Positions 51,217 through 59,858 of a stretch of DNA of 64,000 bases are shown here, one piece after another (position 1 is the stretch's first letter; each line of letters begins with the position of its first letter). The position numbers were made by a program, and so were the translations under genes. Source of the DNA: an uncultured Bacteroidales bacterium. Its GTDB lineage: Bacteria > Bacteroidota > Bacteroidia > Bacteroidales > F082. The notes under the pieces were generated by a model, which saw nothing but the letters and a program-made list of their open reading frames with translations, did no database searches and was not told the origin of the DNA. Where the stretch lies: the NCBI GenBank assembly GCA_947303085.1, contig CAMYXP010000001.1, positions 434,001 through 498,000 of the forward strand, given 5' to 3'.

Positions 51217-51614
51217 TGGAGCTGGAGGGAGTCGAACCCTCGTCCAAACAAGGAACAATTATGCTTTCTACATACTTATTCTGTTATTGGTTTTCGAGTT
51301 GTGCAAGGAAACAGACATCCTAATCGCAACCTTATCTCCTTGAGTTTCGCGACGTTGCCGGAGTTTCCGCGGCGCTATCCCGAAATTGCCTAGCACCTCG
51401 TTGTCGGACCGGAATCGGGAGGCTCCATCCGCGAGATGTCTCGTCCTCTCACCTTGTGAAAGGATTGAGCTTCAATCTACTGTGCTTCGATTAAGCAGCG
51501 AGAGCGTAAGTATTTTCGCCAATTAATTTTTTGCAGTCAAGATTTACGAGCGTCACTGCGAGGCTCGGTATGCTTACATAACCCTTCTACAAGCTGTCAA
51601 AACCGGTCAGCCCC
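51217..51614 (-). ncRNA. ssrA: Transfer-messenger RNA
   Basis: On the minus strand the RNA starts GGGGCTGACCGGTTTTGACA and its acceptor stem closes with CAGCTCC plus discriminator A. The T arm is GAGGGTTCGACTCCCTC. The length is 398 nt. The tag frame at 51491-51520 reads GENTYALAA and stop, ending in the ALAA degron. It rescues stalled ribosomes and marks products for proteolysis. The 3' CCA is not encoded. Its promoter lies at 51648-51655. Confidence 0.96.
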
Positions 51615-51647
51615 AGATTATGTTACTTTGATTCATCAAAAATCGTG

Positions 51648-51655
51648 CAAAAGTA
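51648..51655 (-). promoter_or_regulatory. Promoter -7 box of ssrA
   Basis: On the minus strand this reads TACTTTTG, 33 nt upstream of the mature tmRNA 5' end. Confidence 0.6.
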
Positions 51656-51670
51656 CTAAAATTTTCCAAT

Positions 51671-52819
51671 TTAGAGATATTTTTTTACATCTTCGTCGGA
51701 AATCGTTGAGCCACAGAGGATTACGAGGCGTCCGACCACGTTTTGCAGTTGGCGGATGTTGCCAGTCCACTGTTGTTTTTTCAGTTCTTCGATGGCAGAA
51801 TCGGTGAAGGTGGGGATAGGTTTGCCCATTTCGTTGGCTGATTTCACCACGAAGCTATTAATTAATAAAGGTATATCGTCGAGGCGTTCGCGCAGAGGCG
51901 GCACGCGCATTATTATCATGCTGATGCGGTGGTAGAGGTCTTCGCGGAAGTTGCCTTTAGCGATTTCGTCCTGGAGGTTTTTGTTTGTCGCGGCGATGAC
52001 GCGCACGTCGACTTTTATCTCTTCTTCGCCGCCAACGCGTGTTATCTTGTTTTCTTGGAGCGCGCGAAGTACTTTAGCCTGCGCCGCCAAGCTCATGTCA
52101 CCGATTTCGTCGAGGAAGAGTGTGCCGTTGTTGGCGAGTTCGAAGTCGCCTTTCTTTTGCTTGATGGCGGAGGTGAAAGCGCCTTTTTCATGTCCAAACA
52201 ATTGACTTTCAATTAGTTCCGATGGTATAGCGGCGCAGTTGACTTCGATGAAGGCATTATCTTTGCGTGGGCTGAGTTCGTGCAGTTGGCGTGCCACGAG
52301 CTCTTTGCCGGTGCCGTTTTCGCCGAGGATGAGGACGCGGGCGTTGGTGGGCGCTACACGTTCGATCATGTCGTTGAGTTCCTGCATCGCGCCTGAGGTT
52401 CCGACCATCTCGTATTGTTTGCTGACGGCGTTACGCAGTATCTTTGTCTCGTTGACGAGTTTGTTTTTATCAAGTGCGTTACGCAGCGTGATGAGCATGC
52501 GGTTGAGATCCATCGGCTTCTCGATGAAGTCGTAGGCACCTTTTTTTATCGCGTCGACGGCGATGTCGATGGTGCCGTGGCCAGAGATGATGATGATGGG
52601 GGCGTCGGTGAGTGTCTTGGCTTTTTCGAGAAACTCGATTCCGTCCATCTGAGGCATCTTGATGTCGCAGAAGATGGCATCGAAGTCGTTGTCGTTGAGA
52701 AGAGGCAACGCTTCGATGGCGGAGGCGGCATCAGCAATGGTATAGCCTTCGTTTTCGAGTATTCCGCGCATGGCACGACGGATGGCAGGCTCGTCGTCGA
52801 TGATAAGGACTCGTGACAT
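51671..52819 (-). CDS. NtrC-type response regulator without DNA-binding domain
   Basis: The 382 residues contain a receiver domain (1-120; phospho-acceptor Asp in FCDIKMPQMDG). A sigma-54-interacting AAA+ domain follows (about 140-370) with GENGTGKE (Walker A), GTLFLDEIGDM (Walker B) and RLDDIPLLI. The sigma-54 contact loop reads GAFTSA instead of GAFTGA. The protein stops at SDEDVKKYL, so the Fis-type helix-turn-helix that normally follows is missing. The DNA after the stop is the ssrA promoter and gene, so this is not a frameshift. It would have to act from solution or through a partner. No cognate histidine kinase is in the window. Confidence 0.88.
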   Translation of the reverse strand: MSRVLIIDDEPAIRRAMRGILENEGYTIADAASAIEALPLLNDNDFDAIFCDIKMPQMDGIEFLEKAKTLTDAPIIIISGHGTIDIAVDAIKKGAYDFIEKPMDLNRMLITLRNALDKNKLVNETKILRNAVSKQYEMVGTSGAMQELNDMIERVAPTNARVLILGENGTGKELVARQLHELSPRKDNAFIEVNCAAIPSELIESQLFGHEKGAFTSAIKQKKGDFELANNGTLFLDEIGDMSLAAQAKVLRALQENKITRVGGEEEIKVDVRVIAATNKNLQDEIAKGNFREDLYHRISMIIMRVPPLRERLDDIPLLINSFVVKSANEMGKPIPTFTDSAIEELKKQQWTGNIRQLQNVVGRLVILCGSTISDEDVKKYL

Positions 52820-53520
52820 CAGAAGTTAGGTTTAAGTTCGGATTTCTTGTAGAATTCGTCGATTATGCGCACCGCTTCATCGACATCGTCGACCACATGG
52901 AAGATGTCGAAATCGTTTTCTTTTATCATCTGATTTTCGAGTAGGGTATTGCGGAACCATTCGACAAGTGGGTTCCAGAACTCGGAGCCGAACATCACGA
53001 TAGGGAAGTTGGCTATTTTGTTTGTCTGCATGAGCGTGAGGGCTTCTGACAGCTCGTCGAGGGTGCCGAAGCCGCCCGGGAATGCTATGAAGCCTTGGGC
53101 ATAGCGTGTGAACATCGTCTTACGGATGTAGAAATAGTCGAAGTTTATTGACTTGTCGCTGTCGATGTAAGGGTTGGAGTGTTGTTCGTGAGGCAGCACA
53201 ATGTTGAGTCCGACGCTCTTGCCTCCGGCTTCGTGGGCGCCTCTGTTGCCTGCCTCCATGATGCCAGGGCCGCCTCCGGTGATGACGCCGAAGCCTTTCT
53301 CGACGAGTTTGGCGGCAGTGTCGACGGCTTTCTGATAATACGGGTTGTCTTCGGTGATGCGCGCTGAGCCGAAGATAGCGACGCAAGGCCCGATTCGCGA
53401 AAGTGTTTCGTAGCCGTTGACGAATTCCGACATTATTTTAAACACTGACCAGGAGTCGTTGGCTTTAGTGACTGTCCAATTTCTGGTATCTATTGCTTTT
53501 TTAATCTTATCTATAATCAT
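52819..53520 (-). CDS. LOG-family (TIGR00730) protein
   Basis: The 233 residues show the lysine-decarboxylase-like Rossmann fold with GGGPGIMEAGNRGA and the signature PGGFGTLDELSEALT. Family members include cytokinin-activating phosphoribohydrolases and nucleotide 5'-monophosphate nucleosidases that release a base from NMPs; the bacterial substrate here is unknown. The TGA stop overlaps the start of the response-regulator gene by one base, so the two genes are translationally coupled. Confidence 0.85.
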   Translation of the reverse strand: MIIDKIKKAIDTRNWTVTKANDSWSVFKIMSEFVNGYETLSRIGPCVAIFGSARITEDNPYYQKAVDTAAKLVEKGFGVITGGGPGIMEAGNRGAHEAGGKSVGLNIVLPHEQHSNPYIDSDKSINFDYFYIRKTMFTRYAQGFIAFPGGFGTLDELSEALTLMQTNKIANFPIVMFGSEFWNPLVEWFRNTLLENQMIKENDFDIFHVVDDVDEAVRIIDEFYKKSELKPNF

Positions 53521-53540
53521 TATTTCAAAAATTATTTCTG

Positions 53541-53548
53541 CAAAGATA
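53541..53548 (-). promoter_or_regulatory. Promoter -7 box of the LOG/response-regulator unit
   Basis: On the minus strand this reads TATCTTTG, 20 nt before the LOG ATG. Confidence 0.6.
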
Positions 53549-53569
53549 TAAAAAATAATTGATTAGTAT

Positions 53570-53647
53570 AGATTTTTAATACCCTTTTCGAAATGCTCAA
53601 CAGTACCCTGTGGTAGGTCGCATTTCTGCAAAGGGTATTAAAAATCT
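53570..53647. repeat. 78-bp structured inverted repeat
   Basis: An 18-bp perfect outer stem (AGATTTTTAATACCCTTT at 53570-53587 with its complement at 53630-53647) encloses a 7-bp inner stem (GAAATGC at 53590-53596, GCATTTC at 53620-53626) and a 23-nt apical region. It lies between the LOG promoter and the tRNA promoter and has no T-run. It could be a mobile repeat, an untranslated RNA structure or a protein site. Confidence 0.65.
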
Positions 53648-53691
53648 TTAAAAAATAATATCAAAAATATTTGGTGAAATGAAAAATTTTG

Positions 53692-53699
53692 TATTTTTG
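53692..53699 (+). promoter_or_regulatory. Promoter -7 box of the tRNA-Gly/tRNA-Val unit
   Basis: TATTTTTG matches TAnnTTTG, 18 nt before the tRNA-Gly 5' end. Confidence 0.65.
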
Positions 53700-53717
53700 C
53701 AGCCCGTAAGTGGATTA

Positions 53718-53790
53718 GCGGATTTAGCTCAGCTGGCAGAGCGGAAGCTTCCCAAGCTTCAGGTCGCGGGTTCGAGCCCCGTAATCCGCT
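53718..53790 (+). tRNA. tRNA-Gly (anticodon CCC)
   Basis: A 73-nt cloverleaf with acceptor GCGGATT/AATCCGC, discriminator T, anticodon arm GAAGC-TTCCCAA-GCTTC (anticodon CCC, reads GGG) and T arm GCGGG-TTCGAGC-CCCGT. CCA is not encoded. Confidence 0.95.
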
Positions 53791-53798
53791 CAGGCAGA

Positions 53799-53873
53799 GG
53801 AAGCTTAGCTCAGTTGGTTCAGAGCGCCTGCCTTACAAGCAGGAGGTCGCTGGTTCGAACCCAGCAGTTTCCA
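53799..53873 (+). tRNA. tRNA-Val (anticodon TAC)
   Basis: A 75-nt cloverleaf with acceptor GGAAGCT/AGTTTCC (one G-U pair), discriminator A, anticodon arm CCTGC-CTTACAA-GCAGG (anticodon TAC) and T arm GCTGG-TTCGAAC-CCAGC. It lies 8 nt after tRNA-Gly in one transcript. Confidence 0.95.
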
Positions 53874-53874
53874 C

Positions 53875-53907
53875 AAAAAAAGGATGTCCTAAGGCATCCT
53901 TTTTTTA
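53875..53907 (+). terminator. Terminator of the tRNA unit
   Basis: AAAGGATG pairs with CATCCTTT around TCCTAAGG, flanked by A- and T-runs. Confidence 0.85.
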
Positions 53908-53927
53908 TTGAGAGTGCGTCGCTACTA

Positions 53928-55790
53928 TTATTTTATAATCTTTTTAATAACAGTTTGTCCGTTTTCGGTTACACCTTTTATAATATATATACCTGAATTC
54001 AAATCTTGAATGTTGGTGGTGCTGATGCGTTGGCCGTTGAGATTGTATATTTCAATGACATCGACTATTGTTTCGTAGCTGTTTTCGATAACTGAATAAT
54101 AGTTAGGAATTGTAAGCAACAGGTAGTTCTCGCCATTGGTGGTGAGGGCGAAGTCCGACTCGCAGTTTTCGTAGACGGCTGTGAGTTTGAAGAGATAATC
54201 GCCTGGCTCCAATTCTTGATAATATGATGTGTATTCGCCATCTATTTCGATGATTTCTTTGAGGCCTTCCATGTAGAGGTTGTAGTGCTGAGGCTGTGTT
54301 TCAGGGGCTGTCCAAGAAAGCACTGCGGCGCCATTGCCTGTCGTTTCATTATAATAAGCCTCGCCTTGGAATTCGGTAGGAGGATAGCACGGATCTGGTG
54401 GGGTAGGAGGTGTGATTTCGCCCATCTCGCCGTGCTGACCGATATTCTGTCCGTAGAGTCCGCCTGTCTCTGCGTTTATCCACACGGAGATGTTTTGTCC
54501 TGCTAAGAATCCTGGAGTGTTTTTGTCGCCTGTTTTGTTATACGTGTTTGAACAAAGTTGTGTGTTCCAAATCTCGTTGTGGTCCATATCGAATCCTTTT
54601 GCCTCGACGGTTGACTGCGTACTTGTTTGTGCGAGGCCTTTGTGGTAAATCACAGAGAATCCGTCGCCGTATTCAAAGGCGTCGATACGATAACCTCCGC
54701 ATGGAATGGTGCCGCTGTCATAAATCAGGATTCCGTTGTCCCATAATCTCTCGCCGTAAGAAGTGATACGGTTCATATAAATTTTACACTGAGTCTGATA
54801 AGCATCGTCAGTTTGTTCATAGATGAGGATGATGTCGTGTGTTATAGGGTCGACGGTGGCGTAGGCGCTGATGTATAAGTTGTTGTTGTCGGGTGAGTGT
54901 ACGGGTGTTCCGTTGGTGTCGGGGATGGTTGAGTTACCATTTTGGTCGAAGTGGAACACATAAACGTTGAAGTTATACATTGCCGGATGCCAGATGTAAA
55001 TGTAGCCGCCGCCCATGCCGTCGGATATGGCTGAATGGATATATGTCGACTGGAATACCTGTTCCGACATCAGCAGTGTCTCGGGACTGAACTGTGTGCC
55101 ATCAGTATTGTAACCTGCAACATATATCGATTTGTTGGTGTACATGCCGTTGCCTAGTTTCTCGTATGTCACGAAAACCTTGTTGTCGGTGCCAAGGGTG
55201 AGCTGGCCGAACATGCATTTCAGACCTGTGTTGTCGGAAATGGTGATGACTGGTCCTGCGCTTTGGTTGAGATATTGCAGATAGAGATTCTGGTAGTCGC
55301 AGCCCAATGCCCAGATGCCGCCGTCGTCGGTGGCGATGACCTCAGCGCGTGAGAAACCGAGTCCGCCAAAGAGCTGCACACCTTGCTCACCCCATGCGAA
55401 TGTGCCGTCAGGGTTGATTTTCACAGCGTAGGTGTAGCCGTCGTAAACAGAGAAACAGCTGACCACGCCTCCGTCGGTTGTAGTAGTCATTGCAACGCCT
55501 TCCGACATTGATGAGAACTGATGACCGCTGATGTGTATGCCGTTAGGACCCCATTGCGGCTCGCCTGCGAAGTTAAGACGCTGCAATGTCGGTGACCATC
55601 CGTTGCCTCCGACAAAACTGCACCATTGCATGTAAGTGTCGCCGGTGATAGGGTTGGTGACAGTGTAAATCTCGCCAGCGTCGGCTGAGGTGTTGGCAAG
55701 GAAGGTGTTGGTTGCCGGGTTGTCGACCCATTGTGCCTGTAAAGTTGCGAAAGCAACCAAAGCGATGATGAGAGTAAAAAGTTTTTTCAT
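53928..55790 (-). CDS. Secreted protein with fibronectin-III-like and T9SS type A sorting domains
   Basis: The 620 residues have a signal peptide (near FATLQAQW). A long N-terminal region (about 20-440) has recurring YxxxINPDGTFAWGEQGVQL-like strands, suggestive of a beta-propeller. A fibronectin-III-like module follows (about 470-560, AVLSWTAPETQPQHYNLY, then GDYLFKLTAVY). A C-terminal T9SS domain closes it (about 570-620, VIEIYNLNGQRI, LNSGIYIIKG). The start at 55790 is chosen for the signal peptide; an earlier Met at 55871 overlaps the upstream gene. Its role is unknown; export by the type IX system is predicted from the tail. Confidence 0.8.
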   Translation of the reverse strand: MKKLFTLIIALVAFATLQAQWVDNPATNTFLANTSADAGEIYTVTNPITGDTYMQWCSFVGGNGWSPTLQRLNFAGEPQWGPNGIHISGHQFSSMSEGVAMTTTTDGGVVSCFSVYDGYTYAVKINPDGTFAWGEQGVQLFGGLGFSRAEVIATDDGGIWALGCDYQNLYLQYLNQSAGPVITISDNTGLKCMFGQLTLGTDNKVFVTYEKLGNGMYTNKSIYVAGYNTDGTQFSPETLLMSEQVFQSTYIHSAISDGMGGGYIYIWHPAMYNFNVYVFHFDQNGNSTIPDTNGTPVHSPDNNNLYISAYATVDPITHDIILIYEQTDDAYQTQCKIYMNRITSYGERLWDNGILIYDSGTIPCGGYRIDAFEYGDGFSVIYHKGLAQTSTQSTVEAKGFDMDHNEIWNTQLCSNTYNKTGDKNTPGFLAGQNISVWINAETGGLYGQNIGQHGEMGEITPPTPPDPCYPPTEFQGEAYYNETTGNGAAVLSWTAPETQPQHYNLYMEGLKEIIEIDGEYTSYYQELEPGDYLFKLTAVYENCESDFALTTNGENYLLLTIPNYYSVIENSYETIVDVIEIYNLNGQRISTTNIQDLNSGIYIIKGVTENGQTVIKKIIK

Positions 55791-55813
55791 GATATAAGTT
55801 TTAAAAATTATTC

Positions 55814-58084
55814 TTAAAATGTGAAACCAAATGACATGTAAGCACTTAGCTTGTTGTTTATGTCGGACCATTGTGTCAAAATAACTATCGGGCCAAAGAT
55901 GCTATCGTAAGAATATTGCAGTCCAACACCTGAATAGCTCTTGTTGTAATGGTCGGGGATGAAATTATAAATTGCTGAGAAATAATGTTTTTTATAGAAA
56001 TTGTATCGCAAATCGCAGCGAAGGATGACTGTTTCGTTGCTGGTTTGATGCATGCTGTTGATGCCTATGAATGGTAGCTGATATTCAGTGTAGCGCCCGA
56101 TGGTTTCGTCGCCGATGCTGTTTTGATAATTCTCGAGCGGACTGTCGCAGAACAGGAATCGGCTGTAAACTTGAGGAATTATGGTGAGTCTTTCTCTTAG
56201 GACGCTCAGATAACCTTGGAATGTGAAACTGATGTCGTAGAAGGCATTTTCCTCTTTTCTGATAACGAGATAAGTATGCCCTGACAGGGTTGAATTTATA
56301 CCGTGTCTCGCAAAATAGTTTCTGTCGAGGTTATCATAGTTTATCATGAAGTAAGGACCGAACAACCTGTTGTTTTTGAAGTATGATTCATTCAACAAAG
56401 CCATCTCGATGGTGTCTTTTTGCGAGTTGGGGCTGTTTATCTGTCCGAAACTTGTCGAGATATATGCAAAACCAAGTTGTGACTTCAGATTTAAAACCTG
56501 ATATGGTGACAGGTAAGCTCTTGCTTTATGTATTTCTGTACGCAGACTGAATTTATCGTCGTTGTTCATGGTGAGTCGAGTGTAAGGCCACCAGAAATCG
56601 TAGCTTAAATTCATGTCCATTATCGGGAACAAGGTGTATGATGCTGTCGCGTTGACGCGTGGGCTGAAGCTGATACGACCTTTAAGTTTTAATTTGAATC
56701 CGGCGATTCTTTTTTCGTGGAAGCCGTAGGATAACAGGATCGCTGGGCCTTCTTTTGTGTCGAAACGCATGCCCCATCCAAACATATCGGGACTGGAGCA
56801 TGGAGTGAGGTGGAAGGTGAGGTTGTAGGCGTTGTCCGTGCTGTCGGCTTTTGTGAGGCTATGAGAAATGCCGTCGAAATTATCCAAACCTCTGTAGAAA
56901 AGCACGCTGTTTCGGATGTCGCTGCTTGTTATCATGGTGCCGTTTTTGAGCCGGCTTCTGAATTTCAGCCATTTAATCTTGTCTTTGTCAGGGCCTTCGA
57001 CGGTTACTGAGTTGACAAGAATTTTGTTGCCTTTTATTCTGTTGATGTTTTCAGGCAGGATATTTCTTTTAACTGTATACCCCGCTTCATTGTCAAGTTG
57101 CGCCTTAAACTGATGCAACTCGTCGCCATGATTCTCCGCCTCCTCGTATCCGCGCTGGATGAGGGTCTCGACGGCTTCGGAGGTGAAGCTGAGCGGGCCG
57201 AATTCGGCGGTGTTAGGTTTGATGAGGATATCGCAAAGTTTCTTATTTTCCTCTCTCTTGACGTGAATCACATAGTTGTAGAAATAGTCGAAAATCTTTG
57301 AGAAATGAGGAATTTTATCGCCGGTGAAGAATTTTTCATTACTGAATTCGATGCCAATGACATAGTCGACATTTTTCATGTTGCGAAGCACGTCGGAAGG
57401 CAGGATATTGGTAAGACCGCCGTCGACCATCAGTTTACCGTCGATAACGACAGGCGAGAACAGTCCGGGGATGGCGATGCTGGCGCGAATTGATTTCGGC
57501 AGATTGCCTTTGTTGAGGATGATCTCCTCGCTCGCCACGATATCAGTTACAATGCATGCGAAAGGTATCGGAAGCTCCTCGAAGTTGATGTCGCCATGAT
57601 AGCCTTGGCACAGCTCGGTAAGCAGGTTGTCAAGCTCGTCGTTGCTGACGTATGCGCTCGGCAATTCGCTTAAGAACGACTGTATGATGCCGTCGCGGAA
57701 GATGCCCAGGGTGTTTATAGGGACGTTGAGGATTTGCGTGCTTGTGCGTTCGCGCGGGATATTGGTCAGATAGTAACGGTCGGTGCGGTTACCTATCACT
57801 TTCTGCCATTCGATAGATGAGATGATTTCTGACATTTCGTCCGGTGTGTAGCCCAAAGCATAGAGGCATCCTATGACGGAACCCATGCTGGTTCCAACGA
57901 TGTAATCGACAGGAATGTCGCATTCTTCAAGATACTTCAGCACGCCTATGAATGATGCGCCGCGGGCTCCTCCGCCGGCAAGCACCAAGCCGACTCTCGG
58001 TCGGTGAGGCTGCGCCAAAGTGTCTTGAGCCTGTGCCGGGAACACAAGCAGAAGCATCAATAATATCAGAAAAATTTTTCTCAT
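55814..58084 (-). CDS. Patatin-like phospholipase fused to an outer-membrane barrel
   Basis: The 756 residues have a signal peptide (near FPAQAQ) and a patatin lipase domain (about 35-300) with oxyanion loop GGGARG, nucleophile GTSMG and catalytic DGGLTN. A POTRA-like segment follows (about 365-440), then a 16-strand D15-type barrel ending YMSFGFTF. This is the layout of PlpD-like type Vd autotransporters, which display or release a phospholipase. The start at 58084 fits the signal peptide; an ATG at 58126 would add a non-signal extension. It lies 23 nt upstream of the T9SS cargo gene. Confidence 0.88.
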   Translation of the reverse strand: MRKIFLILLMLLLVFPAQAQDTLAQPHRPRVGLVLAGGGARGASFIGVLKYLEECDIPVDYIVGTSMGSVIGCLYALGYTPDEMSEIISSIEWQKVIGNRTDRYYLTNIPRERTSTQILNVPINTLGIFRDGIIQSFLSELPSAYVSNDELDNLLTELCQGYHGDINFEELPIPFACIVTDIVASEEIILNKGNLPKSIRASIAIPGLFSPVVIDGKLMVDGGLTNILPSDVLRNMKNVDYVIGIEFSNEKFFTGDKIPHFSKIFDYFYNYVIHVKREENKKLCDILIKPNTAEFGPLSFTSEAVETLIQRGYEEAENHGDELHQFKAQLDNEAGYTVKRNILPENINRIKGNKILVNSVTVEGPDKDKIKWLKFRSRLKNGTMITSSDIRNSVLFYRGLDNFDGISHSLTKADSTDNAYNLTFHLTPCSSPDMFGWGMRFDTKEGPAILLSYGFHEKRIAGFKLKLKGRISFSPRVNATASYTLFPIMDMNLSYDFWWPYTRLTMNNDDKFSLRTEIHKARAYLSPYQVLNLKSQLGFAYISTSFGQINSPNSQKDTIEMALLNESYFKNNRLFGPYFMINYDNLDRNYFARHGINSTLSGHTYLVIRKEENAFYDISFTFQGYLSVLRERLTIIPQVYSRFLFCDSPLENYQNSIGDETIGRYTEYQLPFIGINSMHQTSNETVILRCDLRYNFYKKHYFSAIYNFIPDHYNKSYSGVGLQYSYDSIFGPIVILTQWSDINNKLSAYMSFGFTF

Positions 58085-58143
58085 CAAAATTTTATTAAGC
58101 AGAGGATGAGCGTTGGATTGACTCATCCTCTGCGAATAAACTG

Positions 58144-59757
58144 TTATGCTTTAATGTTCGGCTCTTCCAGTCCGAGGTGTTTCTTGTTGTCGACTCTCTT
58201 GAGGATGACGCCGATCACCAATGCCGCGATGCCGAGGCATGCGAGCATGACCAAAGCCCATGTGTAGTTGAGCTCGTCAGGGCCAATGCCGACAGGGTTG
58301 GTGTTGGTGAGCACGTTGCCTATTAGGATAGGGAACAGCCACAGACCGATGTTCTGAATCCAGAATATAAGAGCGTAGGCTGAGCCGATGATCTTCTCGT
58401 CGACGAGCTTCGGCACGCTTGGCCACAATGCTGCAGGCACCAGTGAGAATGAGGCACCGAGCACGAGGATGGTGATGTAGGCCACGATTGTTCCGCCTAT
58501 GGCGCTGCCCTTGAACAATGGCAGGATGAAGGCGAAGGTGAGGTGGCAGAGGATGAGCAGCAATGAGCCGATCATCAACATTGAAGCTGCCTTGCCTTTA
58601 TGGTCGACGTAGCTGCCGAGGATAGGAGTGATAGCCACTGCGAGGAGCGGGAACACAGCGAAGATTGTCTCGGCTGTACCACGCATGTAACCCATGTAGC
58701 AGTATGCCACGAGGGCGACGACCGCGAGAGCCATCAAACCGAACTTAAGACTTTTTTTCTTTGAGAAATTGCTTGCGAAAGCGCAGACGGCGACAACCAG
58801 CATGATGATGTATTGCACGATGGTTACCGAGTTGCTTGCCCAGAAGCCTTCACCAGGTGTGAGGGTGAGGTTGCACTGAAGCATGTTGACAGCATATTTC
58901 TGGAATGGGAAGATTGCTGAGTAGTAAAGCACGCAAAGCAATGCGACGAGCCAGAATCCGAGGCTTGACAAAATCTTGCCGATGTCGCTGACTTTGAACG
59001 GGTCGTCTTTCTCTTCAGCTTCGCCTGTCTGGCTGTCGAGTTTCTTATCCATGAAGAAATAAACCACAAACATCATGAGGGCGATGCAGAGAAGCACCAC
59101 GCCGAATGCCACTGAACGGCTCACGTTGACGTTTTCGCCGAGTCTGGCGAAGAATGGTGAGAAAATCATACATGTGGCGACACCGAGACGGGCTAATGCC
59201 ATCTCTGAACCCATTGCCAATGCTGTTTCACGACCTTTGAACCATTTCACGATACCGCGGCTGACGGTGATACCAGCCATCTCAGCGCCGCAGCCGAACA
59301 GCATGAAGCCGATGCCGGCCACCTTTGCCGAAGCAGGCATGCCTCTGTAGAACGGAGAGACACCAAGCTCATCGAAAAGCGGGATATAGTTGAGGTTGTT
59401 GATGAACCATCTCTCAAGACCTGTGCCAATAAACGAGTCGTGGATGGCATAGTACTTGATGAGACCGCCGATAAGCATCACGGCACCCGACAAAACAGCG
59501 GTGAAACGCACACCCATCTTGTCGAGGATGATACCTGCGAATATGAGGAAGAACACAAAGACGTTAAGGAACGTCTCAGCACCTTCCATGGTGCCGAACG
59601 CCTTGGAGTCCCAGCCACGTGTCGATTCCATGAGGTCTTTGATAGGGGACAAAATGTCCATGAAAATGTAGGCGCAGAACATGGCCAACGCCAACAGCAA
59701 CAAAGCGATCCATCTCATGGCCGCATTGTCGCGCAAAGTCTGAATTTTTTCTGTCAT
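58144..59757 (-). CDS. MFS transporter
   Basis: The 537 residues contain about twelve hydrophobic segments with a cytoplasmic loop near 235-255 (EAEEKDDPFK). FAGIILDKMGVRFTAVLSG between helices 2 and 3 is the MFS motif A region. The N-terminus is cytoplasmic with no signal peptide. The substrate cannot be predicted. It is 59 nt upstream of the patatin gene and downstream of a palindromic dispersed repeat. Confidence 0.8.
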   Translation of the reverse strand: MTEKIQTLRDNAAMRWIALLLLALAMFCAYIFMDILSPIKDLMESTRGWDSKAFGTMEGAETFLNVFVFFLIFAGIILDKMGVRFTAVLSGAVMLIGGLIKYYAIHDSFIGTGLERWFINNLNYIPLFDELGVSPFYRGMPASAKVAGIGFMLFGCGAEMAGITVSRGIVKWFKGRETALAMGSEMALARLGVATCMIFSPFFARLGENVNVSRSVAFGVVLLCIALMMFVVYFFMDKKLDSQTGEAEEKDDPFKVSDIGKILSSLGFWLVALLCVLYYSAIFPFQKYAVNMLQCNLTLTPGEGFWASNSVTIVQYIIMLVVAVCAFASNFSKKKSLKFGLMALAVVALVAYCYMGYMRGTAETIFAVFPLLAVAITPILGSYVDHKGKAASMLMIGSLLLILCHLTFAFILPLFKGSAIGGTIVAYITILVLGASFSLVPAALWPSVPKLVDEKIIGSAYALIFWIQNIGLWLFPILIGNVLTNTNPVGIGPDELNYTWALVMLACLGIAALVIGVILKRVDNKKHLGLEEPNIKA

Positions 59758-59804
59758 AACAATATTTTGATTTAAAATTTAAAATTCAAAATTTAAAAAT
59801 TTGA

Positions 59805-59854
59805 GATTTCTCCACTCCGCTTCGCTTCGGTCGAAATGACGTAGTGGAGAAATC
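59805..59854. repeat. GTCATTTCGACCGA-type repeat, copy 4 (palindromic)
   Basis: A minus-strand unit (GATTTCTCCACTCCGCTTCG to GAAATGAC) is followed at once by GTAGTGGAGAAATC in the plus orientation. This makes 12-bp perfect arms (59805-59816 and 59843-59854). It lies between the M16 stop and the MFS start, with the second arm touching the M16 stop codon. Confidence 0.8.
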
Positions 59855-59858
59855 AAAA

